From NCBI GenBank assembly GCA_949840915.1, contig CATKXY010000009.1:1-64000 (forward strand): a DNA stretch of 64,000 bases. Direction: 5' to 3'. Made by a program: the position numbers and the translations under genes. This document shows positions 17,417 through 27,247 of the stretch, piece after piece. Position 1 is the first letter of the stretch. The number at the start of each line of letters is the position of its first letter. A model generated the notes under the pieces. The model was not told the origin of the DNA. It saw nothing but the letters and a program-made list of their open reading frames with translations, and made no database searches. The stretch comes from an uncultured Lachnospiraceae bacterium. Lineage in GTDB: Bacteria > Bacillota > Clostridia > Lachnospirales > Lachnospiraceae.

Positions 17417-17456
17417 CACTTTTTTTAGGCAAAGCTCCAACAAAAGGGCCGGTCCT

Positions 17457-18452
17457 TCACAAGGCATCCGGTCCCAGATGGCGATAGGCCATATCCGTAA
17501 CCACTCTGCCTCTGGGCGTGCGGTTGATCAATCCGGTCTTGATCAGATAGGGTTCATACACATCTTCTATCGTCCCGGAATCCTCTCCTATGGCGGCAGC
17601 CAGCGTATCCAGCCCCACGGGACCGCCCTGGAACTTCCGGATCATAGTAATGAGCAGAGTGCGGTCTATATGATCCAGTCCCAACCTGTCCACATCCATC
17701 AGGTCAAGAGCTGTGTGTGCCACCGCTTCCGTAATCACACCGTCATATTTCACCTGTGCGAAATCCCTCACGCGCTTCAGAATCCGGTTCGCAAGCCTGG
17801 GGGTACCTCTGCTTCTTCTGGCCATCTCCAGCGCTCCGCCCCGCTCTATCTCCACATTCAGCACCTGTGCGGAATGGATGATAATCTGCTGCAGTTCTTC
17901 TACCTCGTAGAATTCCAGATGATAGACCATGCCGAAACGATCCCTGAGAGGCGCGGTGAGCAGCCCTGCCCGAGTGGTGGCTCCCACCAGTGTAAAGCGG
18001 GGCAGATCAAGCCGCACGGAACGGGCGGAAGAGCCTTTTCCGATCAGGATGTCAATACAGTAATCCTCCATTGCCGGGTAGAGCACTTCCTCCACCTGAC
18101 GGTTCAGCCGGTGTATCTCATCCACAAAGAGCAGATCCCCCTCCTCGAGATTGTTGAGAATCGCCGCCATCTCCCCCGGCTTTTCGATTGCAGGGCCGCT
18201 GGTGACCTTCAGATGCACTCCCATCTCATTGGCGATGATTCCGGCCAGAGTCGTCTTGCCAAGTCCCGGAGGCCCGTAAAAGAGAACGTGATCCAGCGCA
18301 TCCCTGCGCTGCTTCGCCGCCTCGATATAGATATTCAGATTCTCTTTGATCTTGGTCTGTCCGATATAATCCCTGAGAGACTGCGGTCTGAGAGACCCTT
18401 CGATCTTTACATCCTCTTGTGTCAGATTCGTCTCGATCATTCGTTTCTGCAT
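17457..18452 (-). CDS. ruvB: Holliday junction branch migration helicase RuvB
   Basis: AAA+ motor of the RuvAB complex, 331 residues, which drives branch migration of Holliday junctions. Walker [12 protein letters not shown] is near residue 60, Walker B DEIHRL near 112, sensor 1 GATTRAG near 160, the arginine finger region LRDRFG near 172, and the C-terminal winged helix ends with YIGQT-type family spacing and RTPRGR near 315. It lies 59 bases downstream of ruvA in the same direction. No ruvC is next to it. Confidence 0.98.
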   Translation of the reverse strand: MQKRMIETNLTQEDVKIEGSLRPQSLRDYIGQTKIKENLNIYIEAAKQRRDALDHVLFYGPPGLGKTTLAGIIANEMGVHLKVTSGPAIEKPGEMAAILNNLEEGDLLFVDEIHRLNRQVEEVLYPAMEDYCIDILIGKGSSARSVRLDLPRFTLVGATTRAGLLTAPLRDRFGMVYHLEFYEVEELQQIIIHSAQVLNVEIERGGALEMARRSRGTPRLANRILKRVRDFAQVKYDGVITEAVAHTALDLMDVDRLGLDHIDRTLLITMIRKFQGGPVGLDTLAAAIGEDSGTIEDVYEPYLIKTGLINRTPRGRVVTDMAYRHLGPDAL

Positions 18453-18511
18453 AGTATCCTCGCTATATCATTCATTTCGGCTTTGGTCCCGACCCTGAAA
18501 AACTGCATCCG

Positions 18512-19126
18512 CTAAAACAGATTCTTTAATGCGGCCTTCAATACTGCGCCGGAATCCATGGCCTCAATATCCGAAATGGCATTTACGGCCCTGACACTCT
18601 CTGGCCGCCCGTATCCGAGAGATACAAGGGCCTCCACAGCTTCCTGCTTCTGCGGGCTGAGTCCCTGTGCCGTGCTCTGGCCTGCGGCGGCAGCCGCAAT
18701 CTCTCTGCCGATCATGGCATCGTCTATCTGGAGCTTGTCCTTCAGATCAAGGATCAGCCGCTCCGCCGTCCTTGCGCCGATTCCCGGCGCTTTGGATATG
18801 GCCTTCACATCGCCCGACACAATGGCAAACCTCAGAGAATCCGCATCCATCACCGACAAAAGCGCCAGCACGCCCTTCGGTCCTATTCCGTTAACCGTGA
18901 TACACTTTTTGAAAAGCTCAAGAGCATTCCGGCTGAGGAAACCGTACAGCCACTGGGCGTCCTCCCGAACGCTGTAGTAGGTGTAAAGCTTGACCTCCTC
19001 CCCCACTCCGGGCAGACGAGATGCCGTATCCGCGGAAATCTTGATATTATAGCCGATCCCGCCCACGTCAACCACCACATTATCCGGGGCAATGTCCTCT
19101 ATCGTTCCGCTGACATATGCAATCAT
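18512..19126 (-). CDS. ruvA: Holliday junction DNA helicase RuvA
   Basis: DNA-binding subunit of RuvAB, 204 residues. The OB-fold domain covers about 1-65 (MIAYVSGTIEDIAPDNVVVDVGG), the two helix-hairpin-helix motifs are visible as NGIGPKGVLALLS near 78 and PGIGARTAERLILDLKDK near 113, and the C-terminal RuvB-binding domain covers about 155-204. AAGGAAGGA lies upstream of the ATG. The AT-rich methylase gene ends 28 bases upstream, so ruvA now sits directly next to a foreign-looking island. Confidence 0.97.
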   Translation of the reverse strand: MIAYVSGTIEDIAPDNVVVDVGGIGYNIKISADTASRLPGVGEEVKLYTYYSVREDAQWLYGFLSRNALELFKKCITVNGIGPKGVLALLSVMDADSLRFAIVSGDVKAISKAPGIGARTAERLILDLKDKLQIDDAMIGREIAAAAAGQSTAQGLSPQKQEAVEALVSLGYGRPESVRAVNAISDIEAMDSGAVLKAALKNLF

Positions 19127-19154
19127 ATACAGAATATCCTTCCTTTTCTTAGTA

Positions 19155-20684
19155 TCAAATACACATCACCAAAGATTCCTGAGTCAGTTCGGGTAAGAGT
19201 TTAAACTCCGTCAACATATGCGCTTTAAAATGTGTTTTAAGTTTTAGCTGTTTTTCTGTATCAATCAATTCACATACCTTAATCGAGCTAAGTATTTTAT
19301 GAAAATCTATTCTTTCCAGAACTTTCTTAGTAAATGGTCGCTTAGCGTCTAAAAAAGCAACAGATAAAAGAAATTTCTGTACACGTTCAGAATTCAATAT
19401 CAACATAGCAGTATATGCGGCATCGTATGTTGGAAAAGCAATAAAGTAACCAGTATCATCAATCATCACTGGCTTTTTGTTATCACATTGTAATACACAA
19501 AAAAGAGGTTTTTTATAGAATCCACTAACTCCCACCTTATATCGGGAATATGAATAATCGCCAATACCAAACATAGAAAAATTGGGAGCATTTTTATAAA
19601 TTGAACTCTTCCTATCCGAAAAAAACTCTTTATGGGACATCAAATAATCCCATGTTTTGGGCGCATCAATCTCTATATGGGATGTATCCTCGCGAATCTT
19701 TTTTTGCGTCACTATCACATATTTATTCAACCTTTGAACAATTGGCAATTTAAACATACTGCTCTTTATAAGCGGATATATATATTTATCCTCTATATCA
19801 ACTTTTTCACCCAAACCGTTTATCAATGCTGATCCTTGAAATGTCAATTCCATGACTTTAGAACAATCATGTTTTATACCCTGTCTCCACTCAAAACAAC
19901 ACTTACCAGAAAAATCATCAACATCATTTGCTATATTACTATAGAATTTTCCACCTATATATCCAAAAGAACGAATAATTTTTTTAGGATTACTAAAAGA
20001 GTATACATTACAAATATCTGTGGAAATATCTTGTTTACTTAGTTCAATTATCAGTAAACATGCATTAGCATTAATACCAAACACTTTCTTAGCATTAAAT
20101 TCAAATATATCGCATGTTTTAAAAGCTGTATGTGTACGCTTCATTTCTATAAAAATATTTCGTGCCACGGATGTTTTACACAACATTGCAATGGTAGAAC
20201 TAGTTCCGTGTAATGATGCTAGTAATCGCAAAATAATATATTCACATATATCAAAATTGCTTGAACCAGTTATTGCGTCCATACCCTTTAAACCTTTAAA
20301 ATTCGATTTGACAGGAAGATTATCAGAATTTAAGTTAGATAATGTACTATTGTTAACCCATGGTGGATTTCCTACAATAAGTATATGCTCTTTCTTATTA
20401 ATGATAGATTTAAAGTCAAAAGAAAAAAAATCAGCATTTAAAATATGGACTCGAGAGTCATCTATGGTTTCTTCGCACATTTCGCAATACTTAGAATTGA
20501 GTTCTATACCTATAATTTCTGATGCTTCAAAGATTAAACTGCTTTTTACAAAACTACCTGTACCACAAGTGGGTTCTATGACAATAGATGGTGTAACTTT
20601 TCTATTTTCTTTTAGATACCGACAGACATCCAATGAAAAGTCTTCAGGTGTTTGGTAGTCTCCATATGCTCGCTTACCATTCAT
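19155..20684 (-). CDS. Type II N6-adenine DNA methyltransferase
   Basis: Modification enzyme of a restriction-modification system, 509 residues. The SAM-binding motif I is EPTCGTGSFVKSSL near residue 35, and the catalytic motif IV is NPPW (IVGNPPWVNNS near 105), typical of adenine-N6 methylases. The C-terminal half is the probable target-recognition region. The gene is much more AT-rich than its neighbours and overlaps the restriction gene by 11 bases. The ATG at 20684 and an in-frame ATG at 20699 are both possible; neither has a strong ribosome binding site. The sequence specificity is unknown. Confidence 0.88.
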   Translation of the reverse strand: MNGKRAYGDYQTPEDFSLDVCRYLKENRKVTPSIVIEPTCGTGSFVKSSLIFEASEIIGIELNSKYCEMCEETIDDSRVHILNADFFSFDFKSIINKKEHILIVGNPPWVNNSTLSNLNSDNLPVKSNFKGLKGMDAITGSSNFDICEYIILRLLASLHGTSSTIAMLCKTSVARNIFIEMKRTHTAFKTCDIFEFNAKKVFGINANACLLIIELSKQDISTDICNVYSFSNPKKIIRSFGYIGGKFYSNIANDVDDFSGKCCFEWRQGIKHDCSKVMELTFQGSALINGLGEKVDIEDKYIYPLIKSSMFKLPIVQRLNKYVIVTQKKIREDTSHIEIDAPKTWDYLMSHKEFFSDRKSSIYKNAPNFSMFGIGDYSYSRYKVGVSGFYKKPLFCVLQCDNKKPVMIDDTGYFIAFPTYDAAYTAMLILNSERVQKFLLSVAFLDAKRPFTKKVLERIDFHKILSSIKVCELIDTEKQLKLKTHFKAHMLTEFKLLPELTQESLVMCI

Positions 20685-21330
20685 AGTTAACAATCCCATA
20701 AACTTTGTTGTTCAATGTAATTACTCGTGTGTACTGCAGTCTCCACTGTAGTGCATTACTAATAGTCAAATATCCCTGTATTGGAGGATTTATAAGAATT
20801 TCTTCAGCCAAATCATTATACACAATGCTATCCCCTGGAACATTCCTATCCTCTAAAAAGCCAATGATATCTTCTTTATATGCCCCATCTGCTATCATTT
20901 CTCTGAGTCGCTTAGTGATTGTGAAGTCTGCTGTTCTCATACTATCAATAAAAGTACAATGAGTAAAGCGAAGAGAACACCTGTTTTCAATATCTCTCTT
21001 ATCATATACAAGTACTAATATATTATATCCTAAACCATAAATTTTCTGGCGAGCATTCTTAAAAGGACAACTTGATTGAGGTTGTATAATAGATGTAACT
21101 TTTATATCGGTCTGAATATGTTCATCAGGAAAGTCTATTCCTTTTGCACTGTTGCCAACAGTTACTATGTAATGTTCTAAAAGATACTGTTGAAATCTAT
21201 GTTCTACATATGTTCCAACAGCTTTTCCATCCGTTATCCCAAGCAATTCTATATGATTTTCTTCAGACATAAAACTGCAAAATTTCTCTGCTTCCTTAAT
21301 CAAATTTTCAATTGTTAATACTGGTTTCAT
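20674..21330 (-). CDS. Probable type II restriction endonuclease
   Basis: Protein of 218 residues whose gene precedes and overlaps the DNA methylase gene. A PD-(D/E)XK-like active site is suggested by GIDFPDEHIQTDIKVTS around residues 64-80 (Asp, then D-I-K), with a conserved glutamate or aspartate before it. The later part FKNARQKIYGLGYNILVLVYDK looks like the next core strand and helix. No named restriction enzyme is recognised with confidence. Context (adjacent methylase, AT-rich composition, own promoter) makes the assignment likely. It would cleave DNA that the companion methylase has not protected. Confidence 0.75.
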   Translation of the reverse strand: MKPVLTIENLIKEAEKFCSFMSEENHIELLGITDGKAVGTYVEHRFQQYLLEHYIVTVGNSAKGIDFPDEHIQTDIKVTSIIQPQSSCPFKNARQKIYGLGYNILVLVYDKRDIENRCSLRFTHCTFIDSMRTADFTITKRLREMIADGAYKEDIIGFLEDRNVPGDSIVYNDLAEEILINPPIQGYLTISNALQWRLQYTRVITLNNKVYGIVNYEW

Positions 21331-21428
21331 ACCACCATATTCCCTTAACTTTCAATAAATGTTTGTAAGTAAAATTAGACACATTAAATAACACACTAAA
21401 ATCAAAGGTTAAGATTTCGCATAGAAAT

Positions 21429-21457
21429 ATTATAGCATTTACGAACGTATGTTTCAA
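21429..21457 (-). promoter_or_regulatory. SigA-type promoter of the restriction-modification operon
   Basis: On the minus strand: TTGAAA (21452-21457), 17-base spacer, TATAAT (21429-21434). The spacer contains the small inverted repeat TACG-TT-CGTA. The leader to the endonuclease start is about 95 bases; nothing else is visible in the 192-base gap. Confidence 0.8.
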
Positions 21458-21522
21458 GAGTTAGTTTAATCTGTTTGCTAGTGTCTACCAAAAGGATTCG
21501 TTGAAATTCCGTTGGGAACCAA

Positions 21523-22905
21523 CTAAGTAAGTTTTTTCAGCAGTCTGCAGTAGACAAACACAAAACAGAGTACATGCACGGCAAACGTCAATGTCCAGCT
21601 GATGGGATAGGACCAATACAGGCAGGCCAATGTGTGATAACTCCGGAATACGGTATAAATCCAAACCACACGGAACAGGCAGGCCCCTGTGAGGGATACC
21701 AGCATGGGCATGACGGAATACCCCATTCCCCTCAGAGAGCCCACCATCACGGCCATCATGCCGCAGAGACAATAAGTGGTACAGATGATGCTCATCCGGA
21801 GAATGCCGTACCGGATCACCTCCGCATCGGAGGAATACAACTGCAGCAACAGCCCCGAGCCCAGATAGGCAAGATTGCCGAACACCAGTCCCACTGCGAT
21901 CACCAGCCCCTGACAGATGAGCAGAATCCTTCCGATATGTCTGTAATTTCTCGCCCCGTAATTTTGTCCGGTAAAGCTGATCGCTGTCTGGGAAAAGGCG
22001 TTCATGGAAGTATACACAAAGCCCTCAATATTGGACGCCGCCGTGTTCCCCGCCATGGCGATGGAACCGAAGGAATTTACCGAAGACTGAATCAGCACAT
22101 TGGAGATGGAAAACAGAGAACTCTGCAATCCCGCCGGCAGTCCGATCTGAAGCATCTTCTTGAGCTTGTCGGGGGCGACCCGAAGCTTTGACAGCTCTAA
22201 TTTGTAATCCGCATCCGAGAGGAGCAGACAGCGCAGCACAAGGGCCGCAGAAATTGCCTGCGACACCACGGTAGCCATGGCAACGCCCGCCACCCCCAGC
22301 GAGAAGACGATCACGAAGATCAGATTCAGGATCACATTGACCACACCGGCGCCTGACAGATAATACAGCGGACGCCGGGTATCACCCACGGCACGCAGCA
22401 CCGCAGCGCCGAAATTATAAAGCATGGTAAATGGCATACCGATAAAATAGATTCGCATATACAGCACGGACTGTCCGATGACATCGTCCGGTGTGCCCAT
22501 CTGTGTGAGCGCAGGTCCTGCCACCGCAATTCCCGCAAACACCAGGATACAGCCGCCGGCCAACGCCGTCAGAAGCGCCGTATGCACCATCTCTGACAGC
22601 TCCGACTTCTGTCCGGCACCATAGAAACGCGCCACAAGCACATTTGCCCCGACGGAGAGACCGATAAAAAGATTTACCAGCAGATTGATCAGCGAACTGG
22701 TGGAACCCACCGCCGCCAGCGCCTCATTCCCGGCAAACTTTCCCACAACCACAATATCGGCTGCATTGAATAAAAGCTGTAAGATACCCGAGAGCATCAA
22801 CGGAATATAAAAAACAAGAATTTTCCCGATAAAGGGACCGCTGCACATATCGATCTCATACTTTGCCGCTTTTGATCCTGTGCGCACACCCGACTGTTCT
22901 GTCAT
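21523..22905 (-). CDS. MATE family multidrug efflux transporter
   Basis: Twelve-helix MATE antiporter of 460 residues, expected to export drugs or metabolites in exchange for Na+ or H+. The two six-helix halves are visible, the first with LMLSGILQLLFNAADIVVVGKFAG (family-typical P-x-x-x-x-x-x-x-Q-x-x-N-x-A-D-x pattern) and the second beginning around residue 240 with GLPAGLQSSLFSISNVLIQ. The start has AAGGAGG upstream. A palindrome at 22929-22956 just before the gene could be a repressor site. The substrate is unknown. Confidence 0.94.
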   Translation of the reverse strand: MTEQSGVRTGSKAAKYEIDMCSGPFIGKILVFYIPLMLSGILQLLFNAADIVVVGKFAGNEALAAVGSTSSLINLLVNLFIGLSVGANVLVARFYGAGQKSELSEMVHTALLTALAGGCILVFAGIAVAGPALTQMGTPDDVIGQSVLYMRIYFIGMPFTMLYNFGAAVLRAVGDTRRPLYYLSGAGVVNVILNLIFVIVFSLGVAGVAMATVVSQAISAALVLRCLLLSDADYKLELSKLRVAPDKLKKMLQIGLPAGLQSSLFSISNVLIQSSVNSFGSIAMAGNTAASNIEGFVYTSMNAFSQTAISFTGQNYGARNYRHIGRILLICQGLVIAVGLVFGNLAYLGSGLLLQLYSSDAEVIRYGILRMSIICTTYCLCGMMAVMVGSLRGMGYSVMPMLVSLTGACLFRVVWIYTVFRSYHTLACLYWSYPISWTLTFAVHVLCFVFVYCRLLKKLT

Positions 22906-22928
22906 GTCGCATTCCTCCTTCCCATGCC

Positions 22929-22956
22929 GATTAACATGCCAACCGACACGTTAATC
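22929..22956 (-). promoter_or_regulatory. Candidate operator upstream of the MATE gene
   Basis: Imperfect palindrome of 12-base arms (GATTAACATGCC / GACACGTTAATC, 10 of 12 pairs match) around a four-base centre, 24-51 bases before the MATE start codon. The TTAAC...GTTAA ends resemble MarR-type operators. No regulator gene lies next to it. Confidence 0.45.
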
Positions 22957-22957
22957 A

Positions 22958-22980
22958 GGCACTGTCTCACCGACAGTGCC
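22958..22980 (-). terminator. Hairpin, probable terminator of leuCD
   Basis: GGCACTGTC and GACAGTGCC form a perfect 9-bp stem with a five-base loop, about 45 bases past the leuD stop. It lacks a clean U-run (TGATTAACG follows), so it may instead act in the MATE leader. Confidence 0.55.
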
Positions 22981-23023
22981 CGCTCCTTTGATGCAGCGCT
23001 CTCAGACTTTTCGATTGAAAAGC

Positions 23024-23515
23024 TTACCGGCCGCTGTTAATATAGTTTACCAAGCCCTCCGCAGCGATGATCCTCTGCATAAATTCCGGGAAAGCCTGAC
23101 CCTGGAAGCTGGTTCCCTTTGTCACGTCGGTGATCACTCCGGTGTCAAAATTTACCTCCACCTCATCTCCGGCCTCGATCCCCTTTGCAGCCTCAGGACA
23201 TTCAATGATGGGAAGACCGATATTGATGGCGTTCCGATAAAAAATTCTGGCGAAGGTCTCAGCTATGACACAGCTTACTCCTGCAGCCTTGATGGCTATA
23301 GGCGCGTGTTCTCTCGAAGAGCCGCAGCCGAAATTTTTCTCGGCGACGATGATATCGCCCTTCTTAACATTCTTGATAAAATCCTTGTCGATATCCTCCA
23401 TACAGTGAGTCGCAAGCTCCGCAGGATCAGAAGAATTCAGGTATCGTGCGGGGATGATGACGTCTGTATCCACATTGTCTCCGTATTTAAAAACCATTCC
23501 TTTAGCGTTGTTCAT
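23024..23515 (-). CDS. leuD: 3-isopropylmalate dehydratase small subunit
   Basis: Small, swivelling-domain subunit of isopropylmalate isomerase (leucine synthesis), 163 residues. The family pattern is clear: [16 protein letters not shown] at 10-25, [12 protein letters not shown] near 63 and [14 protein letters not shown] near 88. The true start is the ATG at 23515, with GAGGGAG upstream; a longer in-frame stretch overlaps the end of leuC and is not translated from it. It lies 52 bases after leuC, and both are needed for the enzyme. Confidence 0.97.
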   Translation of the reverse strand: MNNAKGMVFKYGDNVDTDVIIPARYLNSSDPAELATHCMEDIDKDFIKNVKKGDIIVAEKNFGCGSSREHAPIAIKAAGVSCVIAETFARIFYRNAINIGLPIIECPEAAKGIEAGDEVEVNFDTGVITDVTKGTSFQGQAFPEFMQRIIAAEGLVNYINSGR

Positions 23516-23567
23516 ATTTACTCCCTCTGCGCGCCGCGGCGCACACTCAAATTTTATGCCTGAAATA

Positions 23568-24836
23568 TTATAATTCGCAGGGGCAGGAAATCTTGCCCGT
23601 AACGGCACTTGCTGCCGCGACGGCGGGACTCGCCAGATAAATTTCGGAGTTGATATGTCCCATACGTCCCACAAAGTTTCGATTGGTGGTGGATACGCAG
23701 CGCTCTCCCTCCGCGAGAATTCCCATATAGCCCCCCAGACAGGGACCGCAGGTGGGTGTGCTCACAATGGCGCCCGCCTCGATAAAGGTCTTCAAAAGGC
23801 CCTCGTCCATGGCCTGCATGTAAATCTTTTGGGTAGCCGGAATCACGATACAGCGCATTCCCTTCGCCACATGACGGCCGGAGAGAACCTCGGCGGCCTT
23901 GCGCAGATCATCCAGACGTCCGTTGGTGCAGGAGCCGATCACAACCTGGTCGATGCGGATATCGTCCATCTCACGAATCTCATCGATGGTGTGCGTATTC
24001 TCGGGCAGATGAGGAAATGCCACGGTGGGCCGCAGCGTGCTCAGATCAATGGTATACTCCGCATCATACACGGCGTCGGCATCCGCCTCATAAATCTGAT
24101 ACGCTCTTGTGCTGTGTTCTTTCATATATGCGATTGCAAGCTCATCCACAGGGAAGATACCGTTTTTGCCGCCCGCCTCAATGGCCATATTGGCGATGGT
24201 AAAACGGTCGTCCATGGACAGGCCGGCAATGCCGTCCCCCACAAATTCCATGGACTTATACAGTGCTCCGTCCACTCCGATCATTCCGATGATATGTAAG
24301 ATCACATCCTTGCCGCTGACCCATTTTGCGGGCTTTCCGATGAGATTGAAACGAATCGCGGCGGGCACCTTGAACCATGCCTTTCCTGTGGCCATACCGG
24401 CAGCCATATCCGTGCTGCCCACGCCTGTGGAGAAAGCTCCCAGCGCACCGTAAGTACAGGTGTGAGAATCCGCTCCGATGATCACATCCCCTGCCACGGT
24501 CAGACCTTTTTCGGGGAGCAGGGCGTGCTCGATCCCCATTTCTCCCACCTCAAAATAATTGGTAATCTCATTTTTGCGCGCAAACTCTCTCACGCATTTA
24601 CAGTGCTCTGCGGACTTAATGTCCTTATTGGGAACAAAGTGGTCAGGCACCAGAGCGATCTTGTTTTTGTCAAACACGCCGTCCACTTTCATTTTATCCA
24701 TCTCATGAATGGCTACGGGGCTTGTGATATCGTTGCCCAGTACCAAATCCAGATCTGCCTCGATCAGCTGTCCGGCTTCCACCTGCTCAAGCCCTGCAGC
24801 GGCAGCCAGGATTTTCTGCGTCATTGTCATACCCAT
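23568..24836 (-). CDS. leuC: 3-isopropylmalate dehydratase large subunit
   Basis: Aconitase-family [4Fe-4S] enzyme subunit, 422 residues, which interconverts 2- and 3-isopropylmalate. Cluster ligands are seen as [12 protein letters not shown] near residue 303 and TCGPCLGG near 363. [20 protein letters not shown] near 117 is a second family signature. The length fits the short bacterial/archaeal HacA-like type rather than the 465-residue enterobacterial type. The start ATG at 24836 follows GGAGGAG. It is the first gene after the promoter at 24876-24904. Confidence 0.97.
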   Translation of the reverse strand: MGMTMTQKILAAAAGLEQVEAGQLIEADLDLVLGNDITSPVAIHEMDKMKVDGVFDKNKIALVPDHFVPNKDIKSAEHCKCVREFARKNEITNYFEVGEMGIEHALLPEKGLTVAGDVIIGADSHTCTYGALGAFSTGVGSTDMAAGMATGKAWFKVPAAIRFNLIGKPAKWVSGKDVILHIIGMIGVDGALYKSMEFVGDGIAGLSMDDRFTIANMAIEAGGKNGIFPVDELAIAYMKEHSTRAYQIYEADADAVYDAEYTIDLSTLRPTVAFPHLPENTHTIDEIREMDDIRIDQVVIGSCTNGRLDDLRKAAEVLSGRHVAKGMRCIVIPATQKIYMQAMDEGLLKTFIEAGAIVSTPTCGPCLGGYMGILAEGERCVSTTNRNFVGRMGHINSEIYLASPAVAAASAVTGKISCPCEL

Positions 24837-24875
24837 GCTGTTTCTCCTCCATAAATAATCTGATGTTCACAAATA

Positions 24876-24904
24876 ATCATAGCACAACTGACCGCATTTT
24901 GAAA
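24876..24904 (-). promoter_or_regulatory. Promoter of leuCD
   Basis: On the minus strand: TTTCAA (24899-24904), 17-base spacer, TATGAT (24876-24881). The leader is only about 35 bases, too short for a T-box, and no leader peptide or attenuator is seen. Confidence 0.65.
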
Positions 24905-24916
24905 CAGATTTTTATA

Positions 24917-27247
24917 CTATTTATGATACGGGCCCTGCGGCTCCAGTTTCCAGACAGTGGTCACCTTGAACAAGTCCCCGTCCACCTCGATCTCCAGCTG
25001 TCCGCCCTGAAGCTGGGCAAAGCTCTTGGCTATGGCCAGTCCCAGGCCGCTCCCCTCCGTATTTCTGGAGGCGTCTCCCCGGACAAAGCGCTCCGTGAGC
25101 TCCTGAGGATTCACAGCGATCTCCTGCGCCGTTATATTCTTCAGCACAATGATCACCCTGTCCTTCTGTACTTTTCCCGAGACATACACCCGGGTGCCGG
25201 GCATGGCATACTTGGTGATATTTCCAAGCAGATTTTCGTAGATACGGTAGGTGCGCTGAGAATCCAGAAGCAGAAGCACCTTGCTCTCGGGAAGATCCAG
25301 ACGCATATCCAGCTGCCGCTCTGTCATTTTATCTCCCATCTCAAACGCCACCTGTTTCACCAGATTCATGATATCCACTTCCATCAGATTCAGACTCATA
25401 TTCTGGGAGTCCGCCTTGCTGATCTCAAACAGATCCTCGATCAGAGCCTTCAGGCGCAGCGATTTGCGCTCGAGTGTATCCAGATATTCCACCCGCTGCT
25501 CTTCCGTGACCGAATCCTCCTTCAACAGATTGATATAGGTGATGATAGCAGTCAGAGGCGTCTTGAGATCGTGTGATACATTGGTGACAAGCTCAGCCCG
25601 CATCCGCTGGCTCTTTGTCTCATCTTCCACCGCTTTGCGAAAGCCCTGCTGTATGCGCTGTATTTGAGGTTTAAATGTCTCAAATACTCCCAGATCCTCC
25701 TTGATCTGGACATTGAGATTGCCCTGGGCTATCTCATAGATCGCCCTGAGAAGGATCGAGTATTTTTTCTGAAGATCAGAAATATATTTACGCAGCACGA
25801 AATAGAGCAGGAGCGAATAGAGCAGAGCCACTGTAAATCCTCCCATCCACAGACTGCTGATGACAAACAGGATCACCCCGTTGATCAAAACCAGCTTCAG
25901 GATCATTTTGTTGGCTTTGCGTGTCACGTCGAAATGAAGGAACGCATCATATGTTACTCTGAACTTTGACTTGATATAAGGGAATATCTGATAGGTCAGG
26001 CAGCGCTGTCTCATATATTTTCTGAATCCGAGGCTTCTGATCTCCCGCAGGCTGCAGCCGATATACCAGGCAATTCCAAACACAACCGTCAGAAGCAGCA
26101 TATCCGCCCCATAGAGCAGGGCCGTCCCCACATGGTCATACCCGATCCCCATGCTCTGTTCCAGCACCCACAACGCAGCTTCGCTGCGAAGCCCGGCAAG
26201 CATACAGATTGATAAATAGGTTCCGGGTCCCATGCCTGCGTATAAGAGAAGCAGCAGAAATTCCAAAGAATATCTGAATCGTGCCGCCCGGACCGTATCC
26301 GTTTTTCCTGTTCCGTTCTCGTCAAGGGGCAGAAAAACTGCCGCAAACAGAACAAGCAGCCACAGACAGATCAGGATTGCGTCTGCGCCGCAGCTAAAAT
26401 AGGCATAATAGCCCGTGTCGTCCAGATAATACATATTGTTTGCCAGATACAGCGCGCTGCCCTTTTGCAGCCTGGACCACTCCTCCTCGGAGATACTGTA
26501 GATGATACGGCAGTCAGAGGGCGCGCTCAAGGTCATATAGGCGCTCAGTCTCACATCTGCAGCCTGATCTAGCTCCACATAATTGTCGTCATTTTCCAGA
26601 CGTATATTTCTGGCAGCCTGGCTGGCCAGCTTGCGTATCTCTGTGGAATCAGCCCCGAACTTTGCATTTTCTACCGTACAGTTGCCATGCTCGTCAAACA
26701 AAAATGCCAGATACAGATGCTGATTTTCGGGAAGCATCTGGGCCTTGTCCAGATTTCCCACACGCTCTCCTGTCTGCAGGTCCTCACAGCTGTAGCCAAA
26801 AGAAGCGTTCAGGCTGGGAAAGGTCTGCTCCAGCTCCTCCAGATTGTTTTCCAGCCATCTCAGATAAGTGAACACCCTCCCGCAGTCGGCAGACAGGCCT
26901 TCAACGGACGCATAATCCAGCTCATCCGCAAACCATGCCTGCTGCAGCCGCTCATCCAGCACCCACTGGCAATTCTCCCGCGGCTTCACAAAAACATCCA
27001 GATAGTCTAAGGGCTCAGAAGAGGTTCTCATCTGCAGATCCCGAAAAAGCACATAGCTGCTCCGTGCAAGCCAGTTTATGGTACTCTGTCTCGTCAGCGG
27101 ACTCGAGTCCCTGAGCGCTTCACAGCGTCTGTCAAACAGTCCGTAGCAGGACATAAAGACACCTGCGGCGATCAGACAGACCAGCAGTCCCCACCGTATT
27201 CTTCTGGAATATTTTTTCATCGGATTTGTTGTCATAAATTTCCTCAT
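24917..27247 (-). CDS. Sensor histidine kinase with multi-helix membrane domain
   Basis: Membrane histidine kinase of 776 residues. One N-terminal helix (about 14-34) is followed by an extracytoplasmic region of some 240 residues and then about five further helices (about 280-480). The kinase part has the H-box ELVTNVSHDLKTPLTAI (phosphorylated His near residue 565), an N-box-like ENLLGNITKYA and the G-box GSGLGLAIAKS. Its ATG overlaps the stop of the response regulator (ATGA), so the pair is translationally coupled. The architecture recalls VanS/PhoR-type kinases but with more membrane helices. The signal is unknown. Confidence 0.92.
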   Translation of the reverse strand: MRKFMTTNPMKKYSRRIRWGLLVCLIAAGVFMSCYGLFDRRCEALRDSSPLTRQSTINWLARSSYVLFRDLQMRTSSEPLDYLDVFVKPRENCQWVLDERLQQAWFADELDYASVEGLSADCGRVFTYLRWLENNLEELEQTFPSLNASFGYSCEDLQTGERVGNLDKAQMLPENQHLYLAFLFDEHGNCTVENAKFGADSTEIRKLASQAARNIRLENDDNYVELDQAADVRLSAYMTLSAPSDCRIIYSISEEEWSRLQKGSALYLANNMYYLDDTGYYAYFSCGADAILICLWLLVLFAAVFLPLDENGTGKTDTVRAARFRYSLEFLLLLLYAGMGPGTYLSICMLAGLRSEAALWVLEQSMGIGYDHVGTALLYGADMLLLTVVFGIAWYIGCSLREIRSLGFRKYMRQRCLTYQIFPYIKSKFRVTYDAFLHFDVTRKANKMILKLVLINGVILFVISSLWMGGFTVALLYSLLLYFVLRKYISDLQKKYSILLRAIYEIAQGNLNVQIKEDLGVFETFKPQIQRIQQGFRKAVEDETKSQRMRAELVTNVSHDLKTPLTAIITYINLLKEDSVTEEQRVEYLDTLERKSLRLKALIEDLFEISKADSQNMSLNLMEVDIMNLVKQVAFEMGDKMTERQLDMRLDLPESKVLLLLDSQRTYRIYENLLGNITKYAMPGTRVYVSGKVQKDRVIIVLKNITAQEIAVNPQELTERFVRGDASRNTEGSGLGLAIAKSFAQLQGGQLEIEVDGDLFKVTTVWKLEPQGPYHK

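Noticed and set aside
17247..18515. A 422-codon open frame on the plus strand
   Set aside because: It is antisense to ruvB and zapA, with low-complexity H/R/Q/L composition and no ribosome binding site.
23516..23674. A 53-codon N-terminal extension of leuD
   Set aside because: It overlaps the end of leuC in another frame, and leuD homology starts at the ATG at 23515.
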